DNA of 64,000 nt from Niastella vici (GCF_002077945.1 NZ_LVYD01000024.1:124001-188000); one strand, 5' to 3'. Positions 17,719 to 26,755 are shown, counted from the stretch's first letter. Notes: a model not told the origin generated them from the sequence alone. Translations and numbers: made by a program.

Positions 17719-19641
17719 TTATTCTTTTGTTTCGGTAGAACCACCTTGTTGTTCTTCCTGCTTTAATTTTTCTTTGATCTCAGCCAGTGCACCCAGGTCA
17801 CCTAAAGTAGCTTTTTCTACTTTACCCTGAATGTTCTTCACTGCTTTCTTGGTTTTGTCAGCTTCTGCACGGGCTTCTTTCTGAGCAGCTTGTTTTTCTT
17901 CCTGCTTAGACTGTTCCCAGATACGGGTATGCGAAACTACGATGCGTTTTTCATTGCGATCGAATTCGATAACCATGAATTGGGTTGTTTCATCAGCACC
18001 GATGCTTTTGCCATCTTCGCGCATGAGGTGACGGTTAGGCGCAAATCCTTCCAAACCGTAAGGTAATTGAACGATGCCACCTTTGTCGTCTCTGCGAATA
18101 ACTGTTCCCTCGTGTAAAGAACCAACAGCGAATGTGCCCTGTAATGCATTCCAGGGATCTTCTTCGAGTTGTTTGTGTCCGAGTTGCAGTTTGCGATTGT
18201 CTTTATCAATACCGAGGATCACCACGTCGATGTTTTCACCAACTTTAGTGTACTCAGAAGGATGGTTGAAGCGTTTCAGCCAGCTCAGGTCGCTGATGTG
18301 GATCATACCACCAATACCAGGAGCCAGTTCAACAAACACACCGTAAGGAGTGATGTTCTTCACCAAACCGGTATGACGGCTTCCTTCGGGGAATTTAGTT
18401 TCGATAGTGCTCCATGGATCTTCGCTCATTTGCTTGATTGACAAGCTCATTTTGCGATTGTCTTTATCCAGGGTCACGATCTTCGCTTCGTACTCATCAC
18501 CCAGTTTGAAGAATTCCTTTGCATTGATAGGGGTATTGGCCCAGGTAATTTCACTTACGTGTACCAGACCTTCTACACCTGGCATGATCTCGAGGAATGC
18601 ACCGTAATCTTCGATATTCACCACTTTCCCTTTCACAACAGAACCTTCATGAATATTTTCTGGCAGAATATCCCAAGGATGCGGAGTCAGTTGTTTCAGA
18701 CCCAGGCTGATGCGTTTTTTCTCATCATCGAAATCCAATACAACCACTTTCAGTTTCTGATCCAGTTTCAGCACTTCGCCCGGATGGCTGATGCGGCCCC
18801 AGCTGATATCAGTGATATACAACAGACCGTCTAAGCCGCCCAGATCCATGAAGGCACCGAAATCGGTAATATTCTTGATGGTTCCTTCCAGTACCTGACC
18901 TCTTTCGAGTTTGCTCATGATCTCTGCACGTTGTGCTTCGATATCGCTTTCGATCAGCGCTTTGTGAGAAACTACGGCGTTCTTGATAGCTTCGTTGATC
19001 TTCACTACTTTGAACTCCATGGTCTTTCCAACAAACTGATCGTAATCAGTAACAGGTTTTACATCGATCTGTGAACCCGGTAAGAATGTTTCCATACCGA
19101 ATACGTCTACGATCAAACCGCCCTTGGTTTTTGAAGTAACAGTACCAGTGATAACTTCACCAGTCTTATGAACTTCAACGATTTTTTCCCAGGCGCGGGT
19201 AATGCGGGCTTGTTTACGGCTGAGGTTCAGGTGACCTTCCCGGTCTTCTTTCTCAACAACCATTACTTCCACTTCATCACCGGTTTTCAGATTAGGCAGG
19301 TCACGGAATTCGTTTAACGAAACCAGACCATCGCTCTTAAAGCCGATGTTGATAACCACATCAGTTTTAGTAAGCGCCACTACAAGGCCTTTTACTAATT
19401 CACCGTCGGTCACCGCTTTGAAAGTACCTTCGTACACAGCATCATACTTTTCTTTTTGTTCTTTGGTGTAAGATGCTACGTTGCGTTTGTCGATGCTCCA
19501 GTCGAAATCGTCGTGTGCACTGTTGTCCACAACTTCAGGAGCCTGCACAGGTGCTTTTGGTGTCGCTGTAGCTTCTGAAGCCTGACCAGCTGCAGAAGAC
19601 TCCTGTGCATCAGCGTTTAATTGTTTAATAAATTGAAACAT
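17719..19641 (-). CDS. rpsA: 30S ribosomal protein S1
   Basis: The mRNA-binding protein of the small subunit, 640 aa. After a low-complexity Ala/Gln/Pro-rich N-terminal extension (residues 10-45) come six consecutive S1/OB repeats (about residues 75-560). Four show the diagnostic G-x-V-x-x-I-x-x-(Y/F)-G-A/V-F pattern (TIKNITDFGAFMDLG, VVNIEDYGAFLEI, LVKNITPYGVFVELA and related). The C-terminal 80 residues are a charged helix (KQEEKQAAQKEARAEADK). It has its own promoter, a hairpin at the predicted mRNA 5' end and a strong terminator, so it is probably monocistronic and regulated at the leader. Confidence 0.97.
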   Translation of the reverse strand: MFQFIKQLNADAQESSAAGQASEATATPKAPVQAPEVVDNSAHDDFDWSIDKRNVASYTKEQKEKYDAVYEGTFKAVTDGELVKGLVVALTKTDVVINIGFKSDGLVSLNEFRDLPNLKTGDEVEVMVVEKEDREGHLNLSRKQARITRAWEKIVEVHKTGEVITGTVTSKTKGGLIVDVFGMETFLPGSQIDVKPVTDYDQFVGKTMEFKVVKINEAIKNAVVSHKALIESDIEAQRAEIMSKLERGQVLEGTIKNITDFGAFMDLGGLDGLLYITDISWGRISHPGEVLKLDQKLKVVVLDFDDEKKRISLGLKQLTPHPWDILPENIHEGSVVKGKVVNIEDYGAFLEIMPGVEGLVHVSEITWANTPINAKEFFKLGDEYEAKIVTLDKDNRKMSLSIKQMSEDPWSTIETKFPEGSRHTGLVKNITPYGVFVELAPGIGGMIHISDLSWLKRFNHPSEYTKVGENIDVVILGIDKDNRKLQLGHKQLEEDPWNALQGTFAVGSLHEGTVIRRDDKGGIVQLPYGLEGFAPNRHLMREDGKSIGADETTQFMVIEFDRNEKRIVVSHTRIWEQSKQEEKQAAQKEARAEADKTKKAVKNIQGKVEKATLGDLGALAEIKEKLKQEEQQGGSTETKE

Positions 19642-19644
19642 GAT

Positions 19645-19670
19645 AAAAAACCCGATGATTTTAAATCGGG
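19645..19670 (-). promoter_or_regulatory. Hairpin plus T-run in the rpsA leader
   Basis: On the minus strand CCCGAT, an 8-nt loop and ATCGGG (19670 to 19651) are followed by TTTTTT (19650-19645), three bases (ATC) before the ATG. Given the promoter at 19674-19681, the hairpin starts at about +1 to +5 of the transcript. It resembles a miniature terminator or 5' stabiliser and is a candidate site of autogenous control by S1. Confidence 0.65.
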
Positions 19671-19673
19671 CTG

Positions 19674-19703
19674 CAAAGATAGTCCAAAATGCTGAATTGT
19701 AAA
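19674..19703 (-). promoter_or_regulatory. Predicted rpsA promoter
   Basis: The -7 box TATCTTTG (19681-19674) has a TTTA box (19703-19700) 18 bp upstream, one mismatch from the TTTG -33 consensus. Confidence 0.65.
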
Positions 19704-19831
19704 GGGTTTGCGCGTTTTTTTTCGTTTAGTAAACGATTGATTTGCACATATTTAAATAAACCTTTTTAGTGCCCGGTTGTTCCCCTTTCCGGTACTGATC
19801 GCTGTTCGTATCTGAATTCTCTTAAGATTAT

Positions 19832-19865
19832 AAAAAAAACAGTGTTAATAGTATGATTAACACTG
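19832..19865 (-). terminator. Orphan intrinsic terminator
   Basis: A perfect 10-bp stem CAGTGTTAAT/ATTAACACTG (19840-19849 with 19856-19865) is followed on the minus strand by T8. No minus-strand gene ends nearby: the next minus-strand stop upstream is at 20607, on the far side of a plus-strand gene. See the findings for a possible small RNA. Confidence 0.75.
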
Positions 19866-20046
19866 CAAAAACGATTAGCGACCCAACAGTATATACTGCA
19901 CGAAAATGGCCCGGCTTTATAATTCCGGGAAAACGTGTATAAATAAGATTGTTTTTAAGTAATGAAAATTATTTTTTTGTGCAGTTATTCAGATAGGCAC
20001 TTTTTCTTTTTACATTTATCGAAAATTTTTCAACTGACTATTTGTT

Positions 20047-20517
20047 ATGATTACACCAGTTTTGATCACATTATTTGAGCGGGACCTGAATAAACTGACG
20101 GAAGAAATTTCCCTGTACCCTGATGACAGCAGCCTGTGGGTAGTTAAAGAAGGTATCAAGAACAGCGGTGGCAACCTGTGTTTGCACCTGACTGGCAGCT
20201 TACAACATTTTATTGGCGCGGTGTTGGGTGATTCGGGTTACATCCGTAACCGGGAAGCAGAATTTAATTTAAAAAATATCGGCAAACACAAGCTGTTAAA
20301 CGAAATAGAGAATGCGAAAGTAGCCGTTAAAGATGCATTGGAACAAACCAGCAAAAAAGAGCTGGAGAAAAATTATCCTTTGCCTATCAATGGTGAAACT
20401 GTAACAACTGAATACTTATTGTTGCACATGCTGTCGCATTTGAATTATCATACAGGTCAGATCACTTATCATAGAAGATTGCTGGGTTTTCCGCAAGAAC
20501 AGGAGCAAAAGCAATAA
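20047..20517 (+). CDS. DinB-like (DUF1572) protein
   Basis: A 156-aa four-helix-bundle protein of the DinB/YfiT superfamily, DUF1572 branch. The His residues expected to bind a divalent metal are present (LHLTGSLQHFIG near residues 52-63, and HMLSHLNYHTGQITYHRRLLG near the C-terminus). The family contains putative thiol-S-transferases, but no substrate can be inferred here. It is a single gene, convergent with the flavoprotein gene. Confidence 0.85.
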   Translation: MITPVLITLFERDLNKLTEEISLYPDDSSLWVVKEGIKNSGGNLCLHLTGSLQHFIGAVLGDSGYIRNREAEFNLKNIGKHKLLNEIENAKVAVKDALEQTSKKELEKNYPLPINGETVTTEYLLLHMLSHLNYHTGQITYHRRLLGFPQEQEQKQ

Positions 20518-20606
20518 TAAAATAAACCAGGAAGCCGGGAAGTCCGGAAGTATTTTTTAAGTCATTAAAAGATCCTTTCGGACCCCGTCATATCCTCACC
20601 GGCTTA

Positions 20607-21848
20607 TTACCCTTCCAGCTGTTTTGCAATGGCGCTGGCCGCAATAAATCCGCTCGTCCACGCATGCTGAAAGTTGAAACCACCGGTAATGCCATCTACA
20701 TCCAGTATTTCACCTGCGAAATATAAATGGGGAATGACCTTGCTTTGCATTGTGTTCGCATCTATTTCCGATAACTGAATACCACCAGCGGTTACAAACT
20801 CTTCCTTGAACGTTGTTTTTCCCTGCACTTTGCATTCCTGCGCACAACAATTCGTAATCAATTTATTTTGCTCCTTCGCCGGCAGATCGGCCCATCGTTT
20901 TTCTTCATCGATACCGGAGAGTTGCAGTAAATATTGCCAAAGCCGTTGCGGCAGGTTAAAAGGATTTCTATTGCCGATCTTTTGCGTGGCTATTTCGAAT
21001 CGCAATTGTTGCAGGTATTCGCGCAAGGTTTGCTCATTGTAAGCGGGCAACCAGTTTATTATTATTGAAAATTGCCAGTTGTCTGTTGCCAGTTGCCTGG
21101 CGCCCCAGGCCGATAACCGCAATACTGCCGGACCGCTTAATCCCCAATGGGTGATCAGCAACGGCCCTTTGGCCGAGAGGGATGTGCCGGCAATTTTTAC
21201 AAATGCTTCGGGCACCGATACGCCCATCAGCTGTGTAATGGCATTGCCGGGCATATTGAAAGTGAACAGGGATGGAACCGGTTCTGCAATAGAATGCCCT
21301 AATTGCTGCAGCCAGCCGAACTGGGTTAGTTTCGTATAGCCGCCACTGGCGATGCATACGAAGTCACAGGCCAGCTGCCTGTCATCAGAAAGCTCAAGCT
21401 TGAATTGTTTTTCACCCTCGGGTCTGAGGCTTTTAACCTCCGACATCATTCTGATCTCAACCCCATACCTGTTCGCCTCCTTCATTAAACAATCAATGAT
21501 CGATTGTGAGGAATTGGATACGGGGAACATGCGCCCATCCTCTTCTGTTTTCAAGGGCACACCGCGTTCGGTAAACCATTGAATGGTATCGGTAGTAAAA
21601 AACTGGTGAAATGCTTTTTTCAGAAAGTTGGCGCCGCGTGGATAATGGCGTACCATATCGGCGATGGTAAAGCACGAATGGGTTACATTACACCGGCCAC
21701 CGCCCGAAACTTTTACTTTTGAAAGAAATTTGCTGGTCTTTTCGAGAATGATCACTTCCAGTGAAGGATGCAGCCGGGCAGCATTCACTGCACAAAAAAA
21801 TCCGGCCGCCCCACCGCCAATAACTACCAGCCGTTTTTTTGTTGCCAT
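20607..21848 (-). CDS. BaiN/YhiN-family NAD(P)/FAD-dependent oxidoreductase
   Basis: A 413-aa flavoprotein of the HI0933/BaiN family. It shows the N-terminal dinucleotide-binding motif VVIGGGAAGFFCAVNAAR, the family-specific SKVKVSGGGRCNVTH, the second FAD segment FVCIASGGYT and the C-terminal GILDVDGITGGFNFQ-type motif (EILDVDGITGGFNFQHAWTS). The family is typically an uncharacterised reductase. Its ATG overlaps the stop of map by one base (TAATG), implying translational coupling and co-transcription. Confidence 0.9.
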   Translation of the reverse strand: MATKKRLVVIGGGAAGFFCAVNAARLHPSLEVIILEKTSKFLSKVKVSGGGRCNVTHSCFTIADMVRHYPRGANFLKKAFHQFFTTDTIQWFTERGVPLKTEEDGRMFPVSNSSQSIIDCLMKEANRYGVEIRMMSEVKSLRPEGEKQFKLELSDDRQLACDFVCIASGGYTKLTQFGWLQQLGHSIAEPVPSLFTFNMPGNAITQLMGVSVPEAFVKIAGTSLSAKGPLLITHWGLSGPAVLRLSAWGARQLATDNWQFSIIINWLPAYNEQTLREYLQQLRFEIATQKIGNRNPFNLPQRLWQYLLQLSGIDEEKRWADLPAKEQNKLITNCCAQECKVQGKTTFKEEFVTAGGIQLSEIDANTMQSKVIPHLYFAGEILDVDGITGGFNFQHAWTSGFIAASAIAKQLEG

Positions 21849-22648
21849 TACGCCTTTGTAAATAAATTCGGGTTATTCTTCTCTGCTGCTTCTATAATGC
21901 TGTAATCTGAAAGAATATCAGCCTTTCCTTTACGTACACATACATCATGCTCAAAGTGAACCGAAGGCTTGTGATCAACAGTACGCACCGTCCAGCCATC
22001 TTCTTCGGTATACACGTCCTTCTTCCCCATATTGATCATTGGTTCAATGGCCAATACCAGCCCCTCCCGTAATACCTGACCTGTACCGCGACGGCCATAG
22101 TTGGGAACCTGTGGGTCTTCGTGCAACATTTTTCCCAGTCCATGCCCTACCAGTTCACGCACTACACCATAACCATGCTTTTTTTCGGTATGTTCCTGTA
22201 TGGCATAGGCGATATCACCAATGCGGTTACCCGCAATTGCCTTCTCAATGCCTTTGTACAACGATTCCTTGGTTACGCGTATCAGCTTCATTACATCTTC
22301 ACCGGGGTTGCCAATGGCAAACGTATAGGCATGATCGCCATGAAAACCATTTTTATAGGTGCCAATATCTACCGAAATAATATCACCTTCCTGCAGCTCA
22401 TTTTTGTCGGGGAAACCATGCACCACCACGTCGTTCACTGAAATGCAGGAGTTAAAAGGATAGCCTTTATAGTTCAGGAAAGTGGGTTCAGCCTGGTGAT
22501 CGCGAATAAACTCGCCAATTACCTTATCCAACGAAAGCGTAGTGATACCGGGTTTTAATAAACCGGCAATATGGGCCAGTGTTTTACTAACCAGTAAAGC
22601 GCTTTCACGCATCAATGCAATCTCTGCTTCTGTTTTGTAATAAATCAT
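21848..22648 (-). CDS. map: Type I methionine aminopeptidase
   Basis: Removes the N-terminal Met from nascent proteins. The 266-aa protein has the five dinuclear-metal ligands of the type I enzyme: two Asp in ISVDIGTYKNGFHGDHAY, His in GHGLGKMLHEDP, Glu in AIEPMIN and Glu in SVHFEHDVCV, plus the His in VVHGFPD. In many bacteria map follows secY, as here (77-bp gap). A hairpin with T-rich tail between them (22662-22705) suggests a separate or attenuated transcript. Confidence 0.96.
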   Translation of the reverse strand: MIYYKTEAEIALMRESALLVSKTLAHIAGLLKPGITTLSLDKVIGEFIRDHQAEPTFLNYKGYPFNSCISVNDVVVHGFPDKNELQEGDIISVDIGTYKNGFHGDHAYTFAIGNPGEDVMKLIRVTKESLYKGIEKAIAGNRIGDIAYAIQEHTEKKHGYGVVRELVGHGLGKMLHEDPQVPNYGRRGTGQVLREGLVLAIEPMINMGKKDVYTEEDGWTVRTVDHKPSVHFEHDVCVRKGKADILSDYSIIEAAEKNNPNLFTKA

Positions 22649-22661
22649 CGCATTAATTTAT

Positions 22662-22705
22662 ATTAAAACAAAACCTGACAACTCTACTATCAAGCTGTCA
22701 GGTTT
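22662..22705 (-). terminator. Terminator after secY
   Basis: On the minus strand AAACCTGACA, a 15-nt loop and TGTCAGGTTT are followed by TGTTTTAAT. It marks a probable end of the S10-spc transcript ahead of map. Confidence 0.75.
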
Positions 22706-22725
22706 GTATTGCTGAAAATATTTTA

Positions 22726-24054
22726 TCAGATGGAAGAAGCCGGGGTAACCTGCTGGCGTCCCTGGATCCGTCCGCTCTTCATCAAGCCATCGTACTGGCG
22801 CATCAGCAACTGCGTTTCAATCTGTTGAAGGGTATCAAGAATTACACCTACCATGATCAGCAGGGATGTACCTCCAAAGAAAGAAGAAAATGATTGCTGA
22901 ACGCTCATTCTTTGTGCAAAACCTGGCAATATACCTACCAGCGCAAGCAATACCGCACCTGGGAATGTGATCTTATCCATAACAGCGCCGATGTAATCAG
23001 CTGTAGGCTGTCCGGGTTTTACACCGGGAATAAATCCATTATTACGTTTCAGGTCGTCAGCAATTTGCTTGGGGTTAAATATTAACGCTGTATACAGGAA
23101 GGTAAAACCAATTACCATTACTGCATAAATGATCATGTACCAGAAATTGCTATGATTACCAAACACTGCAGCGAGACCTTTTGTTGAGTCGAAATTGCTT
23201 AACAGGGTTGGCAGGAACATGATGGCCTGTGCAAAGATGATAGGCATTACACCGGCGCTGTTCACCTTCAGGGGTAAGAACTGGCGGGCGCCACCAAACT
23301 GGCGGTTACCTACAATTTGTTTGGCATATTGAACCGGCACTTTGCGAACACCCTGGATCAGGATGATAAGCCCCATGATGATCGCAACCAGGATGGCAAT
23401 TTCAATTACAAAGATCAATAAACCGCCGCCGCCTCTGTTTGAGCGGGCCGACCATTCCTGCCACAGTGATTGAGGAAAGCGGGCAAGGATACCCACCATG
23501 ATGATCACTGAGCTACCGTTACCTAATCCTTTGTCGGTGATCTTTTCACCAAGCCACATTACGAACAGGGTACCGGCAGTAAGAATGATGGTAGTAGAAA
23601 GCCAGAAGTAAGGTTTGTAAGCTTCAACCATTGCCTGACCGTTAGTAGAATTCAGGAATGCTACGTAAGCGCTGGCCTGTAAAATGGTAACCAGCACAGT
23701 CAGGTAACGGGTGTATTGATTGATCTTTTTACGACCGCTGTCGCCTTCCTTTTGCAATTTCTGAAAAGGAGGATACAGGATGGTCATCAATTGAATAAAG
23801 ATAGATGCAGAAATATACGGCATGATCCCCAACGCTAATATAGAAGCCTGGTGAAAGGCGCCACCTGCGAAGGCATCGATCAGTCCAAGGATGCCACCAG
23901 CTGAACTTACAGTGATCTTTTCGGGGTCAATACCGGGCAATACAATGTGTGTGCCTAAACGGTAAACGGCTATCAGGGTAATGGTCACCAGAATTTTACT
24001 CCTCAGCTCCTCAATACTCCAGATATTCTTCAGTGTTTGTATGAACTTTTTCAC
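22726..24054 (-). CDS. secY: Preprotein translocase subunit SecY
   Basis: The channel subunit of the SecYEG translocon in the inner membrane, 442 aa with ten hydrophobic helices. Recognisable segments are TLIAVYRLGTHIVLPGID (TM1), the plug region with GIMPYISASIFIQL, YLTVLVTILQASAY, and the C-terminal IETQLLMRQYDGLMKSGRI-like tail typical of Bacteroidota. It is the last gene of the spc part, but a strong terminator-like hairpin lies between rplO and secY, so it may be attenuated relative to the ribosomal genes. Confidence 0.97.
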   Translation of the reverse strand: MKKFIQTLKNIWSIEELRSKILVTITLIAVYRLGTHIVLPGIDPEKITVSSAGGILGLIDAFAGGAFHQASILALGIMPYISASIFIQLMTILYPPFQKLQKEGDSGRKKINQYTRYLTVLVTILQASAYVAFLNSTNGQAMVEAYKPYFWLSTTIILTAGTLFVMWLGEKITDKGLGNGSSVIIMVGILARFPQSLWQEWSARSNRGGGGLLIFVIEIAILVAIIMGLIILIQGVRKVPVQYAKQIVGNRQFGGARQFLPLKVNSAGVMPIIFAQAIMFLPTLLSNFDSTKGLAAVFGNHSNFWYMIIYAVMVIGFTFLYTALIFNPKQIADDLKRNNGFIPGVKPGQPTADYIGAVMDKITFPGAVLLALVGILPGFAQRMSVQQSFSSFFGGTSLLIMVGVILDTLQQIETQLLMRQYDGLMKSGRIQGRQQVTPASSI

Positions 24055-24085
24055 GGATTTACCAAGATTTTTAAATTTCCCTCAA

Positions 24086-24114
24086 AATAAAAAAGACGCA
24101 CTTTTAATGCGTCT
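24086..24114 (-). terminator. Terminator-like hairpin between rplO and secY
   Basis: On the minus strand AGACGCA, loop TTAAAAG and TGCGTCT are followed by TTTTTATTTT. It is in the 77-bp gap, 31 bp before the secY ATG, and would end or attenuate the upstream transcript. Confidence 0.8.
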
Positions 24115-24131
24115 ATGCAAGTTAGGAAAAA

Positions 24132-24581
24132 TTACTTTACCAATTCTACAGAACCGCCAGCTGCTTCAACCGCCTGCTTCGCTTTTTCGCTAATAGCACT
24201 CACTTTGAAAGCAACCTTGCCTTTCAGCTCTCCGTTACCTAATATTTTTATTTTATCTGTTTGACCAGCCAGTCCAACTTCTCTCAATGATGTATGAGAA
24301 ATTTCTGTCAGTTCATACTTTTCAACCAGGTGATCTATTTGACCCAGATTAAACACTTTATATTCAACGCGGAATGGGTTTTTAAAGCCACGTTTGGGCA
24401 AACGACGCTGAATTGGCATCTGACCACCTTCATGCGCGTTTTTCCGTTGATAACCAGCACGGCTTTGTCCCCCTTTGTTACCTTTTGTAGAAGTTCCACC
24501 TTTACCGGAAGCTTCACCACGACCTAAACGTTTTTCTCTGTGCGTTGCGCCTTTTGCAGGCTTCAGTTCATGTAATTTCAT
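24132..24581 (-). CDS. rplO: 50S ribosomal protein L15
   Basis: A late-assembling large-subunit protein, 149 aa. The Gly-rich N-terminus with RLGRGEASGKGGTSTKGNKG and the SRAGYQRKNAHEGGQMP segment are diagnostic. The C-terminal globular part has GLAGQTDKIKILGNGELKG. A 228-bp spacer separates it from rpmD, unusually long inside a ribosomal operon; the spacer contains a TCCCGG...CCGGGGA dyad (24781-24799) and a fragment of the AATTTGNT word family. Confidence 0.96.
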   Translation of the reverse strand: MKLHELKPAKGATHREKRLGRGEASGKGGTSTKGNKGGQSRAGYQRKNAHEGGQMPIQRRLPKRGFKNPFRVEYKVFNLGQIDHLVEKYELTEISHTSLREVGLAGQTDKIKILGNGELKGKVAFKVSAISEKAKQAVEAAGGSVELVK

Positions 24582-24809
24582 CTTGTTGATTTTTACTTAA
24601 CGGGGAATCGCCCCTCGCTTTGTTAATGTGATAATTTGCTAATATGACGTCCCGGTTGCACCGGAATTAAATGTGCCTATAAAATCGCCGCGAAAATAAT
24701 GATTTACTAACATCAAAAGCAATCAATCTGGTTAGAATGACTGCTTTTTATTGGCAATTTGTTTAATCTGCACTAGCTGTTCCCGGATTTCGCCGGGGAT
24801 AGTTTATGA

Positions 24810-24992
24810 TTAAGCCAGTTCCTCAACTTTCACCAGGTGGGTTACTTTGCGAACCATACCCAGGATTTGCGGAGTAGCTTCTACTTCTTTTGAAGCGTTG
24901 GTCTTATTTAAGCCCAGTGCCTGTAACGTTAATTTTTGACGCTCAGGACGGTCAATAGGACTTTTTACTAAAGTGATTTTAATCTTTTTCAT
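24810..24992 (-). CDS. rpmD: 50S ribosomal protein L30
   Basis: A 60-aa protein from ATG 24992. The frame extends upstream to a TTG at 25010, but MKKIKITLVKSPIDRP is the normal start of L30. The short-form L30 motifs TLQALGLNKTN and ILGMVRKVTHLV are present. It lies 93 bp after rpsE. Confidence 0.95.
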   Translation of the reverse strand: MKKIKITLVKSPIDRPERQKLTLQALGLNKTNASKEVEATPQILGMVRKVTHLVKVEELA

Positions 24993-25085
24993 AACCCCAA
25001 TCTCTGCCAACCGGCACAGGAAGTTTTTTAGTTGAAAATTATTTTCATAACGGAACCCTTATTCCCCCTTTAGGAGGCTGGGGAG

Positions 25086-25604
25086 TTATCCGTTAAATAC
25101 TTTCTTCAGGTTCAGTTTGCGCTGACGGGCAACAGTAACCGGTTCACGCAGTAAAGCCAGTGATTTGAAGGTAGCTTTCACCACGTTATGCGGGTTAGCA
25201 GAACCCAGTGATTTTGCCAGAACGTCGGTAATACCGGCGCTTTCCAGCACAGCACGCATACTGCCTCCGGCGATCACACCAGTACCATGAGCGGCTGGTT
25301 TGATCAATACTTTGGCAGCACCTTCTTTAGCCCATTGGTCATGGGGAATAGTTCCATGCATGATAGGCACTTTGATCAGGTTCTTCTTGGCGTCTTCAAT
25401 ACCTTTGGTAATTGCTTCCTGTACTTCTTTTGCTTTTCCCAGTCCATGACCTACTACACCATTTCCGTTACCTACCACTACCAGGGCAGAAAAACTAAAA
25501 GCGCGACCACCTTTGGTTGTTTTTACCACGCGGTTAATAGCCACCACTTTCTCTTTCAGCTCTATATCGCCGGCTTTAACCCTGTTTAAATTAACTTTTG
25601 CCAT
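25086..25604 (-). CDS. rpsE: 30S ribosomal protein S5
   Basis: A 172-aa small-subunit protein involved in decoding accuracy and mRNA helicase activity at the entry channel. The S5 RNA-binding domain reads [20 protein letters not shown] with [18 protein letters not shown]. The C-terminal domain has [22 protein letters not shown]. The spacing to rplR is 41 bp. Confidence 0.97.
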   Translation of the reverse strand: MAKVNLNRVKAGDIELKEKVVAINRVVKTTKGGRAFSFSALVVVGNGNGVVGHGLGKAKEVQEAITKGIEDAKKNLIKVPIMHGTIPHDQWAKEGAAKVLIKPAAHGTGVIAGGSMRAVLESAGITDVLAKSLGSANPHNVVKATFKSLALLREPVTVARQRKLNLKKVFNG

Positions 25605-25645
25605 TATTTCTATTTGAAATTATCGGAATTGTAAAATGTGATGTC

Positions 25646-25999
25646 TTAAAATTCTAATCCGCCTTCACGAGCGCCTTCAGCAACAGCCTTTACACGGCCG
25701 TGGTACAGGTTACCACCGCGGTCGAAAACGATCTTGGCAATATTCAGGTCTTTTGCTTTGCGGGCAATAGCCTGACCAACCAGTTTGCTTTTTTCAACTT
25801 TAGTGATCTTTTGCGCACTGATATCCTTATCACGTGAAGAGGCTGCAGCCAGAGTAAAACCTTGGTTGTCATCAATCAACTGTGCATAAATATCGCTGTT
25901 GCTGCGAAATATAGCCAGTCTTGGTTTTTCGGCAGTACCGGCAATCTTCTTACGAATGCGGTAGCGTATCTTCTGCCTTTGCTCTAATTTGGTATTCAT
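25646..25999 (-). CDS. rplR: 50S ribosomal protein L18
   Basis: A 5S-rRNA-binding protein of 117 aa. The true start is ATG 25999 ([19 protein letters not shown]); the frame stays open upstream to 26086, but that part is translated repeat and hairpin sequence. The family core [18 protein letters not shown] and [20 protein letters not shown] is intact. The 92-bp gap from rplF holds a perfect 15-bp hairpin (26054-26089). Confidence 0.96.
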   Translation of the reverse strand: MNTKLEQRQKIRYRIRKKIAGTAEKPRLAIFRSNSDIYAQLIDDNQGFTLAAASSRDKDISAQKITKVEKSKLVGQAIARKAKDLNIAKIVFDRGGNLYHGRVKAVAEGAREGGLEF

Positions 26000-26016
26000 T
26001 GCTTTTATTTTATGCT

Positions 26017-26033
26017 CTCCGATGCTGCCGGAG
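26017..26033. repeat. CTCCG/CGGAG intercistronic dyad
   Basis: CTCCG, 7-nt loop, CGGAG in the rplF-rplR spacer, 17 bp before the rplR ATG. It is a variant of the TCCCG...CGGGA dyads that recur in these spacers. Confidence 0.5.
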
Positions 26034-26053
26034 AAGTAATGTGAAAATTTGAT

Positions 26054-26089
26054 AATGTGGTGGTATGCCAAACAGCATACCACCACATT
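26054..26089. repeat. Perfect 15-bp hairpin between rplF and rplR
   Basis: AATGTGGTGGTATGC (26054-26068), 6-nt loop, GCATACCACCACATT (26075-26089). No T-run follows on the minus strand, so it is not a classical terminator. It starts two bases after the rplF stop. Confidence 0.85.
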
Positions 26090-26091
26090 TA

Positions 26092-26646
26092 TTATTTACC
26101 GGCTGCTTTACCAGCTTTACGACGAATAACTTCGCCAACGTATTTAACACCTTTTCCTTTGTACGGCTCAGGTTTACGTAAGCTGCGTAATTTGGCAGCA
26201 ACCTGTCCCAGTAACTGTTTGTCGATACCTTCCAGGGTGATCTTGGGGTTCTCCCCTTTTTCCTGTGCAGTAGCCACTTTCAATTCTTTGGGAACTTCGA
26301 ATAATATATTGTGCGAGTAACCCAGCGACAGATCGAGCAAGTTACCCTGATTGCTTGCTTTGTAACCTACCCCTACCAGTTCCAGTTTCTTGGAGTAACC
26401 TTCAGTAACACCTTTCACCATGTTGGCCACCAGCGCGCGGTACAAACCATGCATTGCACGGTGACGGATCTGGTCGGTAGGACGAGTAAAAATCACTTCG
26501 CCGTCTTTTACTTCGGCTTTGATATCCCGGTCAATTGACTGTTTTAATTCACCTTTAGGACCTTTAACGGTGATCACATTTTCCTTACTTACAGTAATTG
26601 TAACTCCACTTAAAACAGTTACCGGTTTTTTACCTATACGAGACAT
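26092..26646 (-). CDS. rplF: 50S ribosomal protein L6
   Basis: A 184-aa large-subunit protein near the GTPase centre. The N-terminal MSRIGKKPV and the C-terminal signature [26 protein letters not shown]-like end ([14 protein letters not shown]) are diagnostic, and the two L6 repeats are present. It follows rpsH after 108 bp. Confidence 0.97.
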   Translation of the reverse strand: MSRIGKKPVTVLSGVTITVSKENVITVKGPKGELKQSIDRDIKAEVKDGEVIFTRPTDQIRHRAMHGLYRALVANMVKGVTEGYSKKLELVGVGYKASNQGNLLDLSLGYSHNILFEVPKELKVATAQEKGENPKITLEGIDKQLLGQVAAKLRSLRKPEPYKGKGVKYVGEVIRRKAGKAAGK

Positions 26647-26735
26647 AACTTAATTAATTTAAAGTTTGTTTATTGTTTGCAGTTCACCCAACCGGTCAGC
26701 TCCTATAGGTTAAGAGCTTAATGTATTGAGGAACC

Positions 26736-26755
26736 ATCCCGATCTCAGCCGGGAT
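26736..26755. repeat. ATCCCG/CGGGAT intercistronic dyad
   Basis: ATCCCG, 8-nt loop, CGGGAT directly after rpsH, sharing one base with its stop codon. Confidence 0.6.

Noticed and set aside
26000-26086. N-terminal extension of ribosomal protein L18
   Set aside because: It is encoded by the 15-bp hairpin and repeat words between rplF and rplR.
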